Part shown: positions 1 through 11,649 of the stretch, in pieces
How positions within the stretch are numbered: the stretch's first letter is position 1
Layout of the letters: the number at the start of each line of letters is the position of its first letter
NCBI RefSeq assembly: GCF_000143415.4
Contig: NW_003314357.1
Location: 69,018-133,017, forward strand
DNA from: Selaginella moellendorffii
Taxonomy: Eukaryota > Streptophyta > Lycopodiopsida > Selaginellales > Selaginellaceae
DNA: 64,000 nucleotides
Direction: 5' to 3'
The notes under the pieces: model-generated
The model's input: only the letters and a program-made list of their open reading frames with translations
Databases searched by the model: none
What the model was told of the DNA's origin: nothing
Translations under genes and position numbers: made by a program

Positions 1-99
1 TAAATTAGACCCGGCAAAGAGGAAAGACGGAAAACCAAGCACGAGAGTTCTTACGTGTGAAATCAATGGTTCTTCTTCCAAACGTTTAATCATATCAGC

Positions 100-790
100 A
101 ATGTAAACTCATAATCTATATACAAGTTTCTGACGTTCTCCAAAACTCTCACTTGAATGTAATCTTTTGGTGATGACAAGTCCTGCATAAGTGAAAAAAG
201 TAAGAACAAGGTGTCCAGCTAAACACGAAAGAACATACCACTGAAAGATCAAAGATCAATCCATCTGGAAGCACAGCACCAAGTTGACATCGTAGTCCTC
301 GAGCCGTTTAAGCTCGATGGTGCCTGGAAAGAATAAATTGAAGATAATTTAGTACGAGAAAGACACCAAGAAAAAAAAACGGAGAGAGAAGCACAAACAT
401 GTAAGCTAGAAGGCATTGCTTATTACAAAGAATGCTCACATGATGTATGAATCCTCTGAAAAAATATGCATTTTTGGTGGTTTGAGCGTCAAATCCTTCT
501 TTCTGTCTAAATTCCTCACAGAATCAGACAAAAGAGGAATCGTGAGGCAAACGCAAGCAAACGTTGTAGGCTGGAAAATCGCCTAACTTGCATCAACTGG
601 TCTGAAGCTGCTCAAAATGCTCGTTCGTCTCGTTCAAAACCTGCTCAAAGAAATAATTCTGCAATAAGAAGATGGTCTAGAAGTTCATGTTGAACACCAA
701 CAACTGATCTTCCTCAGCTATGCATAAATCTAATTCTCATCCAGAAGAAACTAAATGAGAAAAGATAAAATAATGACATGTTAAGTTAAG
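100..790. repeat. Copy A of a dispersed copia-derived repeat (partial)
   Basis: This stretch matches, with small gaps, the inner-to-middle part of the two inverted arms at 49760-52712 (opposite orientation) and 57997-60744 (same orientation). Shared landmarks include the run around GAGCCGTTTAAGCTCGAT (299-318 here, 59459-59476 in the right arm), the block ending CATTGCTTATTACAAAGAATG, and the block TGCATAAATCTAAT near 720. There is no coding potential of its own. Bases 1-99 match nothing I could place. Bases 800-960 resemble the sequence just upstream of the header fragments at 7.0 and 23.7 kb. Confidence 0.75.
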
Positions 791-1041
791 ATAAAAGGAA
801 CTTATAGAATATTTCCTAAAATCTTTCAGAAATGGTTGCACCTCGGGTTTTGAAAAATGCCAGTGATTGATTTGCATTCTTACCTTCAAATGTGCAAGAA
901 CCCATGTCGAAATCGTTTTCCAACACAAAAAAAGCCACTGTCCAACAAAAATATGTTTACGTCCACCTTACATGGAAAATCTTAAAGCACTTCTAGAGTG
1001 GTGCCCTAAACTCAAGCCATACAGATCAAAGGGTGGGAACT

Positions 1042-4000
1042 ATGGCGGGTGATGAAGAAATGGAAGAGCTTGTGGAGTTCATTGAAGACATAGATGGGGC
1101 AGAGGGTCATGAATTTCACCTTTCTGATGGTAGAGTGGACGTAGATGCGGTTCTGCAGGTGTTCGGGGCTAACTCCATCTCCGTGAAGCGCGAGGAGCCA
1201 CCAAGGGTCCAATGAAGGACTCTTGAACCAAGAAAAGAAGATGGTCTCAGCAAACCGAAATTTCGGGCTGGATCTTCTCATGTCATTCGTCCCACGAGAG
1301 GTATGCTACTTGCTTTTCAGGATGGCTTCGGATGGGCGTTTTGCTGTGTGTCTTGGATATGTGTGCTTCGATGTGGCTATGGCTGCTTTCGGCTAGAGGT
1401 AGCTTCAATTCGCTTTTATTTTGGGTTGCTGGAATGGTGGCTTTTGGCTATGCTGCTGGCGGACGCATACTCCCTTGTGGATCCTTGGTCATCCTTTTAT
1501 GTTGATACCCTTGATTCTGGCTATGATAGTTTCTTCTTCCAGATCTAATACTAGCTTTGTTATGTTCTGAATGTTGCAGTGCCCCATGGAATCGGCGGAT
1601 CTGGTAAGCAATTGTGAAAGTGCACATGCATCCATGTCGGACGTCCCATTCTTTATCCAGTTCTTGGTATTCCTAGTGCGCCATGAAATCGGCGGATGTC
1701 TATAGGGTTTCAAGGTTGTTCTTGGGTGCTTGTGTCTGCTTCTAACGCACACTGGAGCGTGGTGGTGCCTGTGACTGCATCCTTTCTAGACTGAATTTTT
1801 GTAATTTTGCAGTCGCGAGAGAGCCCATTACTCAAGGTACTGAACGCCTGCCCGTCCTTTATCAATAGCGTTTGTTGTGCAGGGGTTGTGGAAGCTATAC
1901 TACGGAAGTTTGGCGATGACCTGTCGGGCAGTATTTCCACCATGACCCCTGAGCACGCGTTCAAAAAAAAGTACCCGCTCACCAAGGTTCCAATTTGCCA
2001 GCTACAGGTTCCGGAAGGTTGGCAACCGAGTCTTTTGTGGCATGGTCTGGAGCAGCCTCTTGGTTCTGGAGAGATTCTTTCATCGATGAGAATGAGCAAG
2101 CCCCGTCTTTTGATTCTATTCGACGTCTCTGGATCTGGAAAGACGCGTTGCTTATACGAGATTGCGGCGCAGCGGACCTGTCTTTACTTCTCCGGCGTCT
2201 GTTCCGATTCTCCTACCGCTGATGGCTCCCGGGACCTGTTGGTTGTGTCCGAGACACTGCAGAGGCTGTATCCAACAGGTCCGATTCCCGTTTCATCCCT
2301 CAAGACCTGTTTGAGGGCGGTGCTCCTGTCAAGGCTTTTCATTCACCGGAAATGTGACGACCTCCTCAAGCCACTCAGCAATTTGACATTTCTTTTCAAG
2401 CAGGTTATGCACGAGCAGCTCCACTATTTTGAGGATGACCCTTGGGCCTATTTAACCGAGTGCATCTTGACGCTGGCGAAGTCAGCAGATGATCTTCCTG
2501 CATTGGAGTCCGTGTTGGCCATGATGCTCCTTGCGTACACCTGGGACTGGCCGATTATTTTGGACGAGTGCCAGGAGGTGAACACATATCTGAAAGACAG
2601 GTTTATGACAGGGGATGGGGAGACGAGATCAATGCTTGATAATTTGTTACTGCTCTACATAGTGCGGGGTTCCGCAACACAGTAATCTTTACTGGGACTG
2701 GGAAATCACTGTTTTATGTGTCCACTCACATCTCCGAGGTATATTGTATGCGTTCCTGCGTTTCATGCCTAATGTTTGTGTCCACAGACACTGAAATTCC
2801 GTGTGAGCGTCTTGTGGTATACATCCTTTGGCGAGTTTCGGGATGGTCAGTCCCTGCGGCAATATGCTAGCAATATACTGGAGGATTGCAGCGTTATAGA
2901 CTTTGAGAGGCTCGGGGTGCTGTACAGAGGAAGATATCGGGCGTTTGTTACTGCACTTGAGCAGTATATCCTTTCTAACCCACCCGCAACCGCAGCTACA
3001 GAGTTTTTCTTGGATTATGCCAAAAAGACAACATCCATGAGGTACGTAAAATTTTGCCTAGCGGCAGAGCTTCTTGACTGATGATTGGAATGCCACAGGG
3101 GCGCATCAGCAAGCACGGGGACGAGGACTGGAGATTTTATGCACACAGTGAACAGGACCGTGCTCGATGATGTCTACCGATTTTTTTCAGGAGTGCCGAG
3201 CGATGAATTGGCGGCAGCAAAAGCTTTAGTTCAATCAGTTGTCGCGAACCACTTCTTTGGTACAGGAAAGATGGTCGTGCTGAATCCAACATTATCACTG
3301 GTGGAGTTTGGACTTGGGAGAGTCTGTTATAAAGGACACGGGCTGATGAAGTGGGTGTATCAAGATCAAGACGGAATTATTGGGCATGCTGATGCAAGCG
3401 AGGAATGCCAAGCTGTAGAGATCTTCGAGCCGCTGGTTTGTTGTGCCCTTTGGCACTATTTTCAGGAGAATTCCTCCTTGCAACGGATTCAACAGCATCA
3501 TTTTCTGGACAAGGCCGAATTAAGTGCCAGTTCTACTGGGGAGGTTTATGAAACTGCGGTTGCAGAGATGATTGCGGAGCATTTAGATGGGAAGTATCTG
3601 GCTGATCTTTTCTCATCGTGGAACACACAACCGATTCCTGCTATCTACAACAACACTGCAACTCTTGCCAGGCCCAAGGTTGATCACCTGAAGCTCGTTG
3701 GGACTGAGACGGAGGACTTTCGTTTAATCGATTGGATAAACAGCGTGACTAGCGGTGAAGACGACTTCTTTACTTTTTTTTCGACAGGCAGGAATAAGAC
3801 TTGCGGCCCAGACATATGGTGGTTTTTGACAGTTACGCAACGTACAGAACCTGAGCAGGCAGACAAGCTTCAATGCGCTGGAGAACCAAGTAGTGGGGAG
3901 CAGGCAGACGATCTTCAGTCAGTGACAACTTTCATCATATGTGCAGCTCAAATGAAGACTCTCCAGAAAATGGCAAGGGGTGACTATCAGAAGGCTATCT

Positions 4001-4323
4001 CTTCGTTGGATCTTAACAAGCTATTTTTGCACAAGAATGGTGGTCAAAAAGTTGTGACGAGGAAAAAGGACGACGAAGGTGCGAAGCGAGTGAGGGAACT
4101 CGCAAGCTTTGGGTGCCTAAAACTTGTGGTCACAACAGATTTTGTAGATTTGACGAAGTTTCAGCCAAAGGCTAAGCAAAATCCAGCAAAGTTGAGGAAG
4201 TTGAACACTCCACATTGTCAACAAGAATGTGTTCCAGCGATACTCGGTGTTATTGATAGTACAAATATTTGCATGTTTGTTGAGCGATGGTTGATTGAGA
4301 GTGTTAAGATTTGTACTGAATAA
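1042..4323 (+). pseudogene. Crinkler/RHS-like header-NTPase-nuclease gene, broken
   Basis: Proposed exons are 1042-1300, 1580-1603, 1813-1836, 1883-2738, 2788-3041 and 3099-4323; all junctions are GT-AG and phase-compatible. The header starts MAGDEEMEELVEFIED. The NTPase exon carries Walker A (FDVSGSGKTR, about 2118-2147) and a Walker B-like WPIILDECQEV (about 2548-2580). The last exon carries GPDIWWFL (about 3805) and AAQMKTL (about 3943), placed like the D and (E/Q)xK of PD-(D/E)XK nucleases. In Crinkler and RHS-type effectors (family knowledge) an N-terminal header precedes a P-loop NTPase and a REase-fold nuclease. Two lesions are visible: an in-frame TGA at 1213-1215 where the minus-strand header at 10.1 kb has TGG, and a one-base frame change near 2640-2665. 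Intact length would be about 880 residues. Family assignment rests on motifs and order only; activity and role are unknown. Confidence 0.6.
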
Positions 4324-4798
4324 AAATCTCTCAGTATTAGTATTTAAAAGAACTTTAAAAAAGTCCCTTCTGAAAAGTTGCTTGTCTTATAGCATGTCAA
4401 GGAAGGAAAACCAAAACAATGAGCTGACTAGAGTTCACTTCAATGAGACTTCGTCCAATTCCACTCCTCCTTTGTCAGTGCTGCCTGGTGACAACCTTGT
4501 TCCAGTCCTCCAGCAACAGCCTATTCTACCACTGTCCAGCCTTGCCAAATCCAGTCTCTTGCGCCTGATTTCCAAGTCAACACTTGATAGAGAAGAAAGT
4601 CTCCAAAGTTCTCACCATCAACAAGAATGGCGGAGAGATCAAGTACCAGGAAGGTAGGATAGCCTACCTAGTAGGATATCCTACCAAAAAAAATCCTACC
4701 CGAGGAAATGTAGAAATGGGGCACACAGGAATCCAACACCCGACTCCATCAACGAACCAGGGAGTTAGGCGGTGTACCAGATGACGATATCCGTACCA
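4324..4798. other. 3' flank of the Crinkler-like locus, no gene seen
   Basis: Short open frames here have no recognisable domain. There is a small inverted motif around CCTACCTAGTAGGATATCC (4662-4685). Nothing else can be supported. Confidence 0.5.
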
Positions 4799-4885
4799 AC
4801 CGGTTCTTGGTATTCATAGTGTCGCCATGAAATCGGCGGATGTCTATAGGGTTTCAAGGTTGTTCTTGGGTGCTTGTGTCTGCTT
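4799..4885 (+). repeat. Direct repeat of an intronic block of the Crinkler-like gene
   Basis: About 85 bp beginning GGTTCTTGGTATTC repeats 1660-1745, including ATGAAATCGGCGGATGTC and the tail TTGGGTGCTTGTGTCTGCTT. The copy near 1684 lies inside the model intron of the first gene, and its core resembles the proposed small exon at 1580-1603. The repeat marks the start of a second, tandem partial copy of the locus. Confidence 0.75.
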
Positions 4886-5159
4886 GTAATTGTAATTAAA
4901 TTCACGGCCATCTGCTTCCCTTGCGTTCTATTAATGCTGTCTGTGTCTTCTTCAGCTTAGAGCTGGGTTTTGCATTTCAAGTTTTCCTGCTCCACTGTCC
5001 TCTGCAGGTACTTCTTCTGGTCCTGCTCTGGTTTCCATGTAAGGATTTTTGCTTCTTGAATCTGTCTCTTCATCTCTCTTTCTTGTGTTACTCTCTGTGT
5101 GGATATCTAGTGTGGTCTGTTTGCCCTTTGGCTGTGTTTAATTCTGTGGCCACCCATGG

Positions 5160-5580
5160 TCCAGGGGCGCTAAGAAGAACATTGATGACGTCTGTGCTGA
5201 AATTTGGGAACAGGTGAAGGAATATCTTCCTACCGTGCCTCCAGAGCAATATTTTGCTCTTATTCTCGTAGCAGCAAGGAGTTATGTACCTTGGATGGCA
5301 GGGCGGTTCTATTACTAGAGGGGTTCAAGGATGGAGATTATATTGGGTCTGTGTCAGAGGTGCTTAGGAAGATGCAGGATACAAACCTCTACTTCTTAGA
5401 GGTTTGATGCTTCTGGCTGTGGCAAAACAAGGACACTCTACGAAATATCTTGTCAAAGGAATTCCATTTACTTGACATGATGGAGCAGGAGAGGAAGGTT
5501 CTCTAGATCTTAATTGGAATGCTTGTATCCCGAGGGAGTCATTCCAGAAGATGCCTTAATGGTGTGCTCAACAACCAGGT
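5160..5580 (+). pseudogene. Second Crinkler-like NTPase copy, truncated
   Basis: A degenerate reading contains DDVCAEIWEQVKEYLP near 5190 and, at about 5405-5470, FDASGCGKTRTLYEISCQR. That is a Walker A segment clearly related to FDVSGSGKTRCLYEIAAQR of the gene at 1042-4323. Stops and frame changes interrupt it on both sides of the P-loop, and no Walker B or nuclease part follows in frame. It lies downstream of the 85-bp direct repeat in the same order and orientation as in the first gene, so it is best read as a tandem partial duplicate. Confidence 0.55.
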
Positions 5581-7040
5581 ACGTGTTCAAATTCTTGGGT
5601 ATACTTCATTATGATGAGCACCTTTCTAAAAAATGAAAAATTAATCACAGTAAAAATTGTATAGATCGTGTAAGTTGTTGAATATTTCAAAATGCAAATT
5701 ACTAGGTATTCTAACATCTGTTCTAGACACTAGCATGAAACAGGTTTTGTACCTTTTTTTATGGTTTCATAGTTGATGAAGTTAGTGCTAATTGGAAATG
5801 CTAATCAAGAAGTGTATTTTGGAGGCCGTAAAGAATCAGAAAAAGAACACTTCTGTGCTTTCCACTTTGAGCAAAGTCTCCAAATGCACACCAAAAAATA
5901 CATCACACATGACTATCAAGAAGAACACCTTAACATATGTCAATAGTGGCAGCAGGTTGAGACTGAAGAAGAGGTAAAAGCCTACTTCAATAAGATCTGA
6001 AAGTGGTGGGAAAGAAAGACAATTCAAAATAACAAAAAATTCCCTTGCTAGTAGATTGGTGGTATATAGGGGTGGTAAGATGGGGGAACCTCCTTAAGGT
6101 TTAGTCCCAAATAGTGTTTCATAGAAGTTTTTTTAAAATTATGTTTAACATAACTTTTATTCCAAACTTCTTAGAGATGAAACATACAAGCTGGTTGGCC
6201 ACATGACCATACTAGAAGAAGATTAGCTTGTATGATATATGTTCTGATGACTTATCAGAGGCCCTATTTCAGTGCATCGACTACAAATTGTGTCTAGAGC
6301 AAAGATACATAGGATTGGGTCTAGGAGCTTTACTCAAGGAAAAGTGGCAAACCAGGAAGTGCTAGGAAACAAGTAGCAAATGTAGTAAACTTTAACAAAG
6401 ATGCTCATGATATAAATATTTATGTTGGATTAGAGCGGCCACAGTGGGGACCAGAAAACATTGTATAGGAAGCATACAACAACAGATTCACATACTATTG
6501 CTGACACAGGTTAGAATTTATCAACGTTAATGTGCCAGTTGTGATTTTTCATCAAGAAAGGATTTGAACTTCAATGACACTGAAAAATCACAATAGTGAA
6601 CGAACTTCATGACTTTACATCACGTACCAAACTAGAAGGTCACATGCTATTGTTACATGGAATGCAAGAAGTGAAGATGCATGAAGGAACTTTCAAGGAA
6701 TACAGTGGCACCATGTGTCACAAGTTTTAGAATATACAAAGACATTAGAACACTCCAAACATTTTGGTTCTACAGTGATAATGTCCTCCACAACTGAAAC
6801 CAGGTACACGATATTGTTGGATTTAGTTATCCACCAGAAAAATGGCCAAAGCTGTGTAAATTTAATCCTCATATTAAATGAGAAATGACAATTAATGATA
6901 TCATTCCACTGTTAGCTGTGTTAAGAGAGAAGGAAAGTGAGTGGAAGAATATTTTCTAGAATCTTCCATAAATGGCTGCTCTTAGGGTTTGAATTCCTTC
7001 AAAAACAAAAATGTTCCCTAATCGAAAATTTCCACCCTTA
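5345..7040 (+). repeat. Duplicated locus segment, uninterrupted copy
   Basis: This segment recurs as two pieces downstream: 13270-13757 matches about 5345-5975 (with the P-loop part deleted) and 22655-23745 matches about 6015-7040. Landmarks are GGAGGCCGTAAAGAATCAG (5821 and 13607) and CCCTTGCTAGTAGATTGG (6041 and 22682). The interval between the two downstream pieces is filled by nested LTR elements. Short conceptual fragments may be remains of Crinkler-like coding sequence, but no motif is certain. Confidence 0.8.
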
Positions 7041-7044
7041 AAAA

Positions 7045-7290
7045 ACTTTCACCGAGCTGGAAGAGCTTGTGAGTTCATTCAAGACATAAATGGGACAGGG
7101 TCTTGAATTTCACTCTGATGACGTAGATGCGGTTCTGTGGGTCTTCAGGGCTAACTCCATCTCCGTGATCAAGGGTCCAATGGAGGACTCTTGAACCAAG
7201 AAAAGAAGATGGTCTCAGCAAAAGCGAAATTTCAGGCTGGATCATGTCCAGCCCATGTATGCTACTTTCTTTTTAGGATGGTTTCAGTTT
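7045..7290 (+). pseudogene. Crinkler-like header fragment, copy 2
   Basis: Degenerate match to the header exon at 1042-1300: remnants of EELVEFIEDI (7060-7090), of VDAVLWVFRANSISV (7120-7165) and of the LEPRKEDGLSK block (7190-7225), with small deletions. The conserved GTATGCTAC at the end of the header exon is still present near 7257. No NTPase follows; the hAT transposase begins about 200 bp downstream. Confidence 0.65.
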
Positions 7291-7477
7291 CTACTTCTTG
7301 CCCCAATTTTCTTTTTAGTGGTTGACATGCTGGAAAACGTATGAAACTAAAAAAACGTAATGTTTTAAATGCGTTAAAAAATGCTGTTCTAAACTCCCAA
7401 CGCATTTGCACTATTTGCAAAAAGAGACAAAGGTTTCTTTAGGGTTTCTATAGGGTTTCTTCAGGGTTCATGTGGTC

Positions 7478-9538
7478 ATGGCAGGAATTGGAGGACGCCG
7501 CGAATGCTGGAGCTGGAAGCATGTGATACGAGCAGAGCGGCACTGGACATGTAAGTATTGTCATGAGAATCACACTGGGGGAGCGGAGCGAGTGTGAGCA
7601 CATCTCGCTGGAGTTCGGGCAAGAGGTGTGAAAACGTGCAAGGCAATGAGGGAGATCCCTTATGAAGTTCTTAAAAAAGCTTGTAGCAGTTTTTTCGATT
7701 TCGAGCTAGCAGACCCAGTAGATGCCGATGATGGGCATCTGCTGCAGCAAGCCGCACAGGGTTCAGGGGGGCCAGCAGAATCTATGTTGGCAAGCACGGA
7801 GAACTGGTCCAGTGCTGGGACAAGCAGAGCAGCAAAACATAGATCCTCGGATGGAAATTTGGTGACATTTTTTGATACTGCTTCGGCTGAGGCACTGGAT
7901 GATGCTGTTGCAGAGTTCTTCTTTGTCGAGAACATCTCCTTCAGCACAATCCGAAGAGACAACTTGAAGAGAATGCTAAAAGTTGCCGCAAAAGTGGGGC
8001 GTCCAGCAATTGACAACCTCATGGGATATGAGAAGTTGCAGACAACTGAGCTACAACGAATATACAACAATGTTCAGAAGCGGCTTGAAGATGTGTGGCT
8101 AAGTTGGAGGACATATGGTTGTACCATTGTCATGGATGGCTGGTCTGATATCAAGAAGCGGTCTCTTATCAACTTCATGGTCAGTTCTGTGAGAGGCTCA
8201 ATTTTCATGAAGGCTGTGGACAGCAAGAATGCGAAGAAAACCAGAGCATGGTTGTTTGAGCAGCTGAAACAAGTGATTGCCGAGGTTGGTGCGGAAAACA
8301 TTGTGCAGGTGGTGACAGACAATGCAAGCAACTGCGTGGTCATGGGGGAGCTTTTGCAGCAGGAGTTTCCACAGATTGTACATGTTCGCTGCGTTTGCCA
8401 TGTTATGGACTTGCTGTTCAAAGATATTGGAGCTCTGTCTTGGGTGCAGCCTTTCGTTGATGGCTGTGCGAAGACAGTTACCTTCATCACCTCAAAGCCA
8501 TGGGTTCTAGCTCTTTATAGAACTTTCTGCAAACGGGACCTGATAAAGCCTGTGACCACGAGGTTTGCTTATATTTTTCTCATGATGTCTCAGCTTCTGG
8601 AGACCATGAATCTCTCCGGGCTTCGAAGAATGGTGGAGAGCCAAGAATGGGAGCGACTTGACTGGTCTAAGAAGCCGGAGGGCCTGGAGCTGCAATCTCG
8701 TGTTCTCAATGACTCGTTCTGGGAGCGGTGCGAGAATTTGTTAATTTTTCTCGGACCTTTACTTCGAGTTCTTCGACTCGCTGATCGGGAGGGGGCGACT
8801 TCAGGCCTCATCTTTGAAGCTGTTGATCGGCTGATCTAGAAGATGGACGAGGGAGCTCGAAACGGAATTTATGCACATGAGGAAGTGGGACAAATCAAGG
8901 ATTTCCTACTTGAATCACACGGTCTGAAGGAGGCAAGGTGGTATCAAATGCACAACGTCATTCATGGAGCTGCTTTTGCTCTTCATCCTCTGTTTCTGGG
9001 GGATAACCTAGAGAACGACAAGCTGGACAATGAGGCATGCGGGAATTGGCTGGAGTGATCTGGACTTGTAGTGGCACAGTTTGAGAGGTTTCGGCAACAG
9101 CTTGGACAGCAAATGAGGTTACCTGTTGCCAAGGATCGGGAGACTAGAAAGTTTCCAGTAACCTGGTGGAGTTCTTTTGGTTTAGAGATGCCTGATCTAC
9201 GTTGCATGGCTCTTCAGATTTTAAGCCAAGTTGTTTGCGCTTCTCCATGCGAGAGGAATTGGAGCTCATGGAGCTTGATACAAACAAAGCGCAGGTCCCA
9301 CTTGCTTCCCAAAAATGCTGAGAAGCTGGTTTACATTCACACAAACTTGCGGGTTGCTTAGAAGTTGGAGAGTGAAGGTTTGAGGATGCTGGAGATTGAT
9401 ATAGACAAGCTGGAGTTGGAGCCTCATTGGAAGAGGATTTTGGATCTGCAAGAAGCTTTTGAGGAACCAAATCAGACTGCTAAGGAGTTTAGCATCAATG
9501 AAGGAATGGAAGATGATTCGGAATCGGAAGATGACTAA
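7478..9538 (+). pseudogene. hAT-family transposase with BED zinc finger, four nonsense codons
   Basis: One reading frame runs from ATG 7478 to TAA 9536-9538 and would encode about 686 residues. A BED-type finger comes first (WTCKYCHENH then AHLAGVRARGVKTC, 7535-7640). The catalytic core shows VMDGWSDIKKRSLINF (8131), VVTDNASNC (8310), VRCVCHVMDLLF (8385) and LIKPVTTRF (8541). The C-terminal dimerisation region includes PCERNWSSW (9245) and ends acidic. The frame is interrupted only by TGA 7595-7597, TAG 8837-8839, TGA 9056-9058 and TAG 9359-9361; no frameshift is needed. hAT enzymes cut and paste DNA using a D-D-E triad. Diverged terminal inverted repeats may exist near 7328 and 9735, but I could not define a target-site duplication. 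Confidence 0.85.
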
Positions 9539-10029
9539 AATGGCTTCTTCTTTCATTTTTTTTAGTATGTTATTCGATTGGGTTTTATAAACTTAATATC
9601 AGATTAAAGTGTCTTTAGTAAATATTAGTGTTTTCTTAATCATTTTAGGCTTTAACATGTAAACGTTTGATTGTCCTGAAAAAAACGTTTTAAGCGGCGT
9701 TTAAACGTCGACATGTTTGAACGTTTGCACGTCTAGCTGCAACTATGTGCTTGAGTGTCTTCAACGTGAAGTAGGGCCCGTCTCTTCTAGCACTGGAGGC
9801 AACCCTGCCCCCGCCTAACTCCTTGGTGGCATGCCCATTCGTTGTCTATTGTCTCGCAGATTGTCAAGGAATAGGTGATTCAGCGCCTCACAGATTTCAG
9901 TACCTAAAAATAAAGCTCAGGTCTGCAGCAAGGCAACAAAAAGCAATGTCATGTGCGGATAATAAGAATAATAACTAAACAACAAAAGGAGATTTCGCAC
10001 ATCAACCACTAAAAAATTGGGGCAAGAAG
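9539..10029. other. hAT 3' flank, no gene seen
   Basis: AT-rich sequence followed by repeated AACGTTT-type words (9660-9735) that could be subterminal repeats of the hAT element. No supported coding sequence. Confidence 0.4.
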
Positions 10030-10265
10030 TAGAATCTGAAGCCATCCTGAAATGAGAGTAGCACACCTCTTGTGGGACGAATGACATGAAAAGATTTAGC
10101 CCAAAATTTCGGTTTGCTAAGACCATCTTCTTTTTTTGGTTCAAGAGTCCTCCATTGGACCCTTGGTGGCTCCTCCTGCTTCATGAAGATGGAGTTAGCC
10201 TAGAACACCGGCAGAACTGCATCCACGTCCACTCTACCATCTGAAAGGTGAAATTCATGACATCA
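10030..10265 (-). pseudogene. Crinkler-like header fragment, copy 3
   Basis: On the minus strand this reads FHLSDGRVDVDAVLPVF, stop, ANSIFMKQEEPPRVQWRTLE and KKEDGLSKPKFWAKSF, then HVIRPTRG ahead of a GTGTGCTAC. It keeps the TGG codon that is TGA in the first gene, so it helps define the ancestral header. The 5' part of the header is lost where it meets a copia fragment at about 10265. Confidence 0.7.
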
Positions 10266-10520
10266 ATAAAAGACATAAAGTACTTCTTGTGGCTGAGTGT
10301 TTTCACAAGCAGGTAGCACACATCACTATGAACCAGTCCAGCAAGCTTGTAATGGTCTTTTATGTGGATGGAAAGTGAATTTGCTTGCCAAGATGGCAAA
10401 CTTCACACATGCCTGGATGGCCAGCTACCAGTGTGATGCTTTCAGCAAGTTGGTTTTGAGCTAAGGCATGCAAATCTCATTCATTGACATAGCGTACCAA
10501 TAGATGACACCAGAGAGAAA
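10266..10520 (-). mobile_element. Ty1/copia GAG-pre-integrase fragment
   Basis: Minus-strand translation contains GHPGMCEVCHLGKQIHFPS and then LLDWFIVMCATCL, matching the pattern of the zinc-binding pre-integrase region and the start of the copia integrase (CxxCxxGKxxxxxFP, then LxLVHxDxCG). It contains stops and is directly fused to the header fragment above. It is a relic. Confidence 0.6.
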
Positions 10521-11649
10521 AACTGATTCAAGATTACACCGACATTATACCCAAAGTGGTTAATTTTTTTAGTAATTTAATAAAAAAAATAAAATAATAA
10601 AATAATAAAATAATAAAATAATAATCATCTAAAAATTTTCACCCATCTTACTGTTTGAGCACGCAAGTTATTGAAGGGCTTTCGGGGGGATTTTGTAGCA
10701 ATTTGGAGAGGAACTTGCAGGAAATGAAGAATCACTCACCCTCACTTCATCCATAATCACAATTTAGCTCATATTTTAGTGCATCAATATTGTAAGAATA
10801 GAATTTTGTAATTTTAGAGTTTTGCTTATTTTTTCTTAATGTCCAGGGAGGAGAGGTTAGTAGTGCTAGTATGAGATCTATTTCAAATGTAATCTTGATT
10901 CAAATACTACTCATTTTTTCTTTGGTTTCTTTTTTTGTTTAGCAAGTTTTTACAATGGCTTTTAGCTTAGCATTTCTACATTCAATTCAATGATTGAATT
11001 TGTTCTAAGCATTTCTGCAATGTAAGTTAGCTTTAATTCTTCAAGTTAAGAATTTTTTTCTAATTGTTTTCCCACTTTTTTTTGAATATATTTTTGCAAC
11101 AGCAAGGCTTTTATGGTGGGTGAATTAGAAATTCCCTTTTCACAACTTTGTTATTACTGCCTCCTCTAAAAATTAACTCTTTGATAGAGTAACAAATATT
11201 TTAGAGATACAAGAAATATAATTTGTGTTTGTTTTCTGATTTCTAAACTTGGTTTCTGGTGGCTATATTAAATCGATGAAAGGACCAAAGAAGTGGTGAT
11301 AAATTTCTAACATCTTATGTTGACAAAGATTTCATCACACACCAAAATAATGTGAGTCATAATGGGATGAGCTTGCGAATAAGTAGAAGTACATTAATGA
11401 CTATGAGAGCAACATCTCATTAAAGAAACCATTCTACTTTAGCAATGAGTTTACTACAAGGATGAAGAAGGATGCTTAATCTTCCTCATGCATTTGACAA
11501 AAGCTTTTACAATGAGATATAATTATGGATGATGCAATCGAGAATTAATGTTCTAAGTAGCCCTTAAGTTGATACATTCATGGGTTCCACAATTGCAAAC
11601 AAGTCACCAAGCTATGATAAGTTCATTTGTCCTTTTATGATTTACTTTT
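10521..11649. other. AT-rich intergenic tract, no gene seen
   Basis: Holds an (AATAA)n-like microsatellite at about 10580-10626 and long T/A-rich stretches. No open frame with a recognisable domain. Confidence 0.5.

Noticed and set aside
1301-1320. An 18-20 nt intron (GTATGCTACTTGCTTTTCAG) after the header exon
   Set aside because: Far below the size of other introns here, and removing it does not give an open frame in either Crinkler-like gene; a longer intron with the same donor does.
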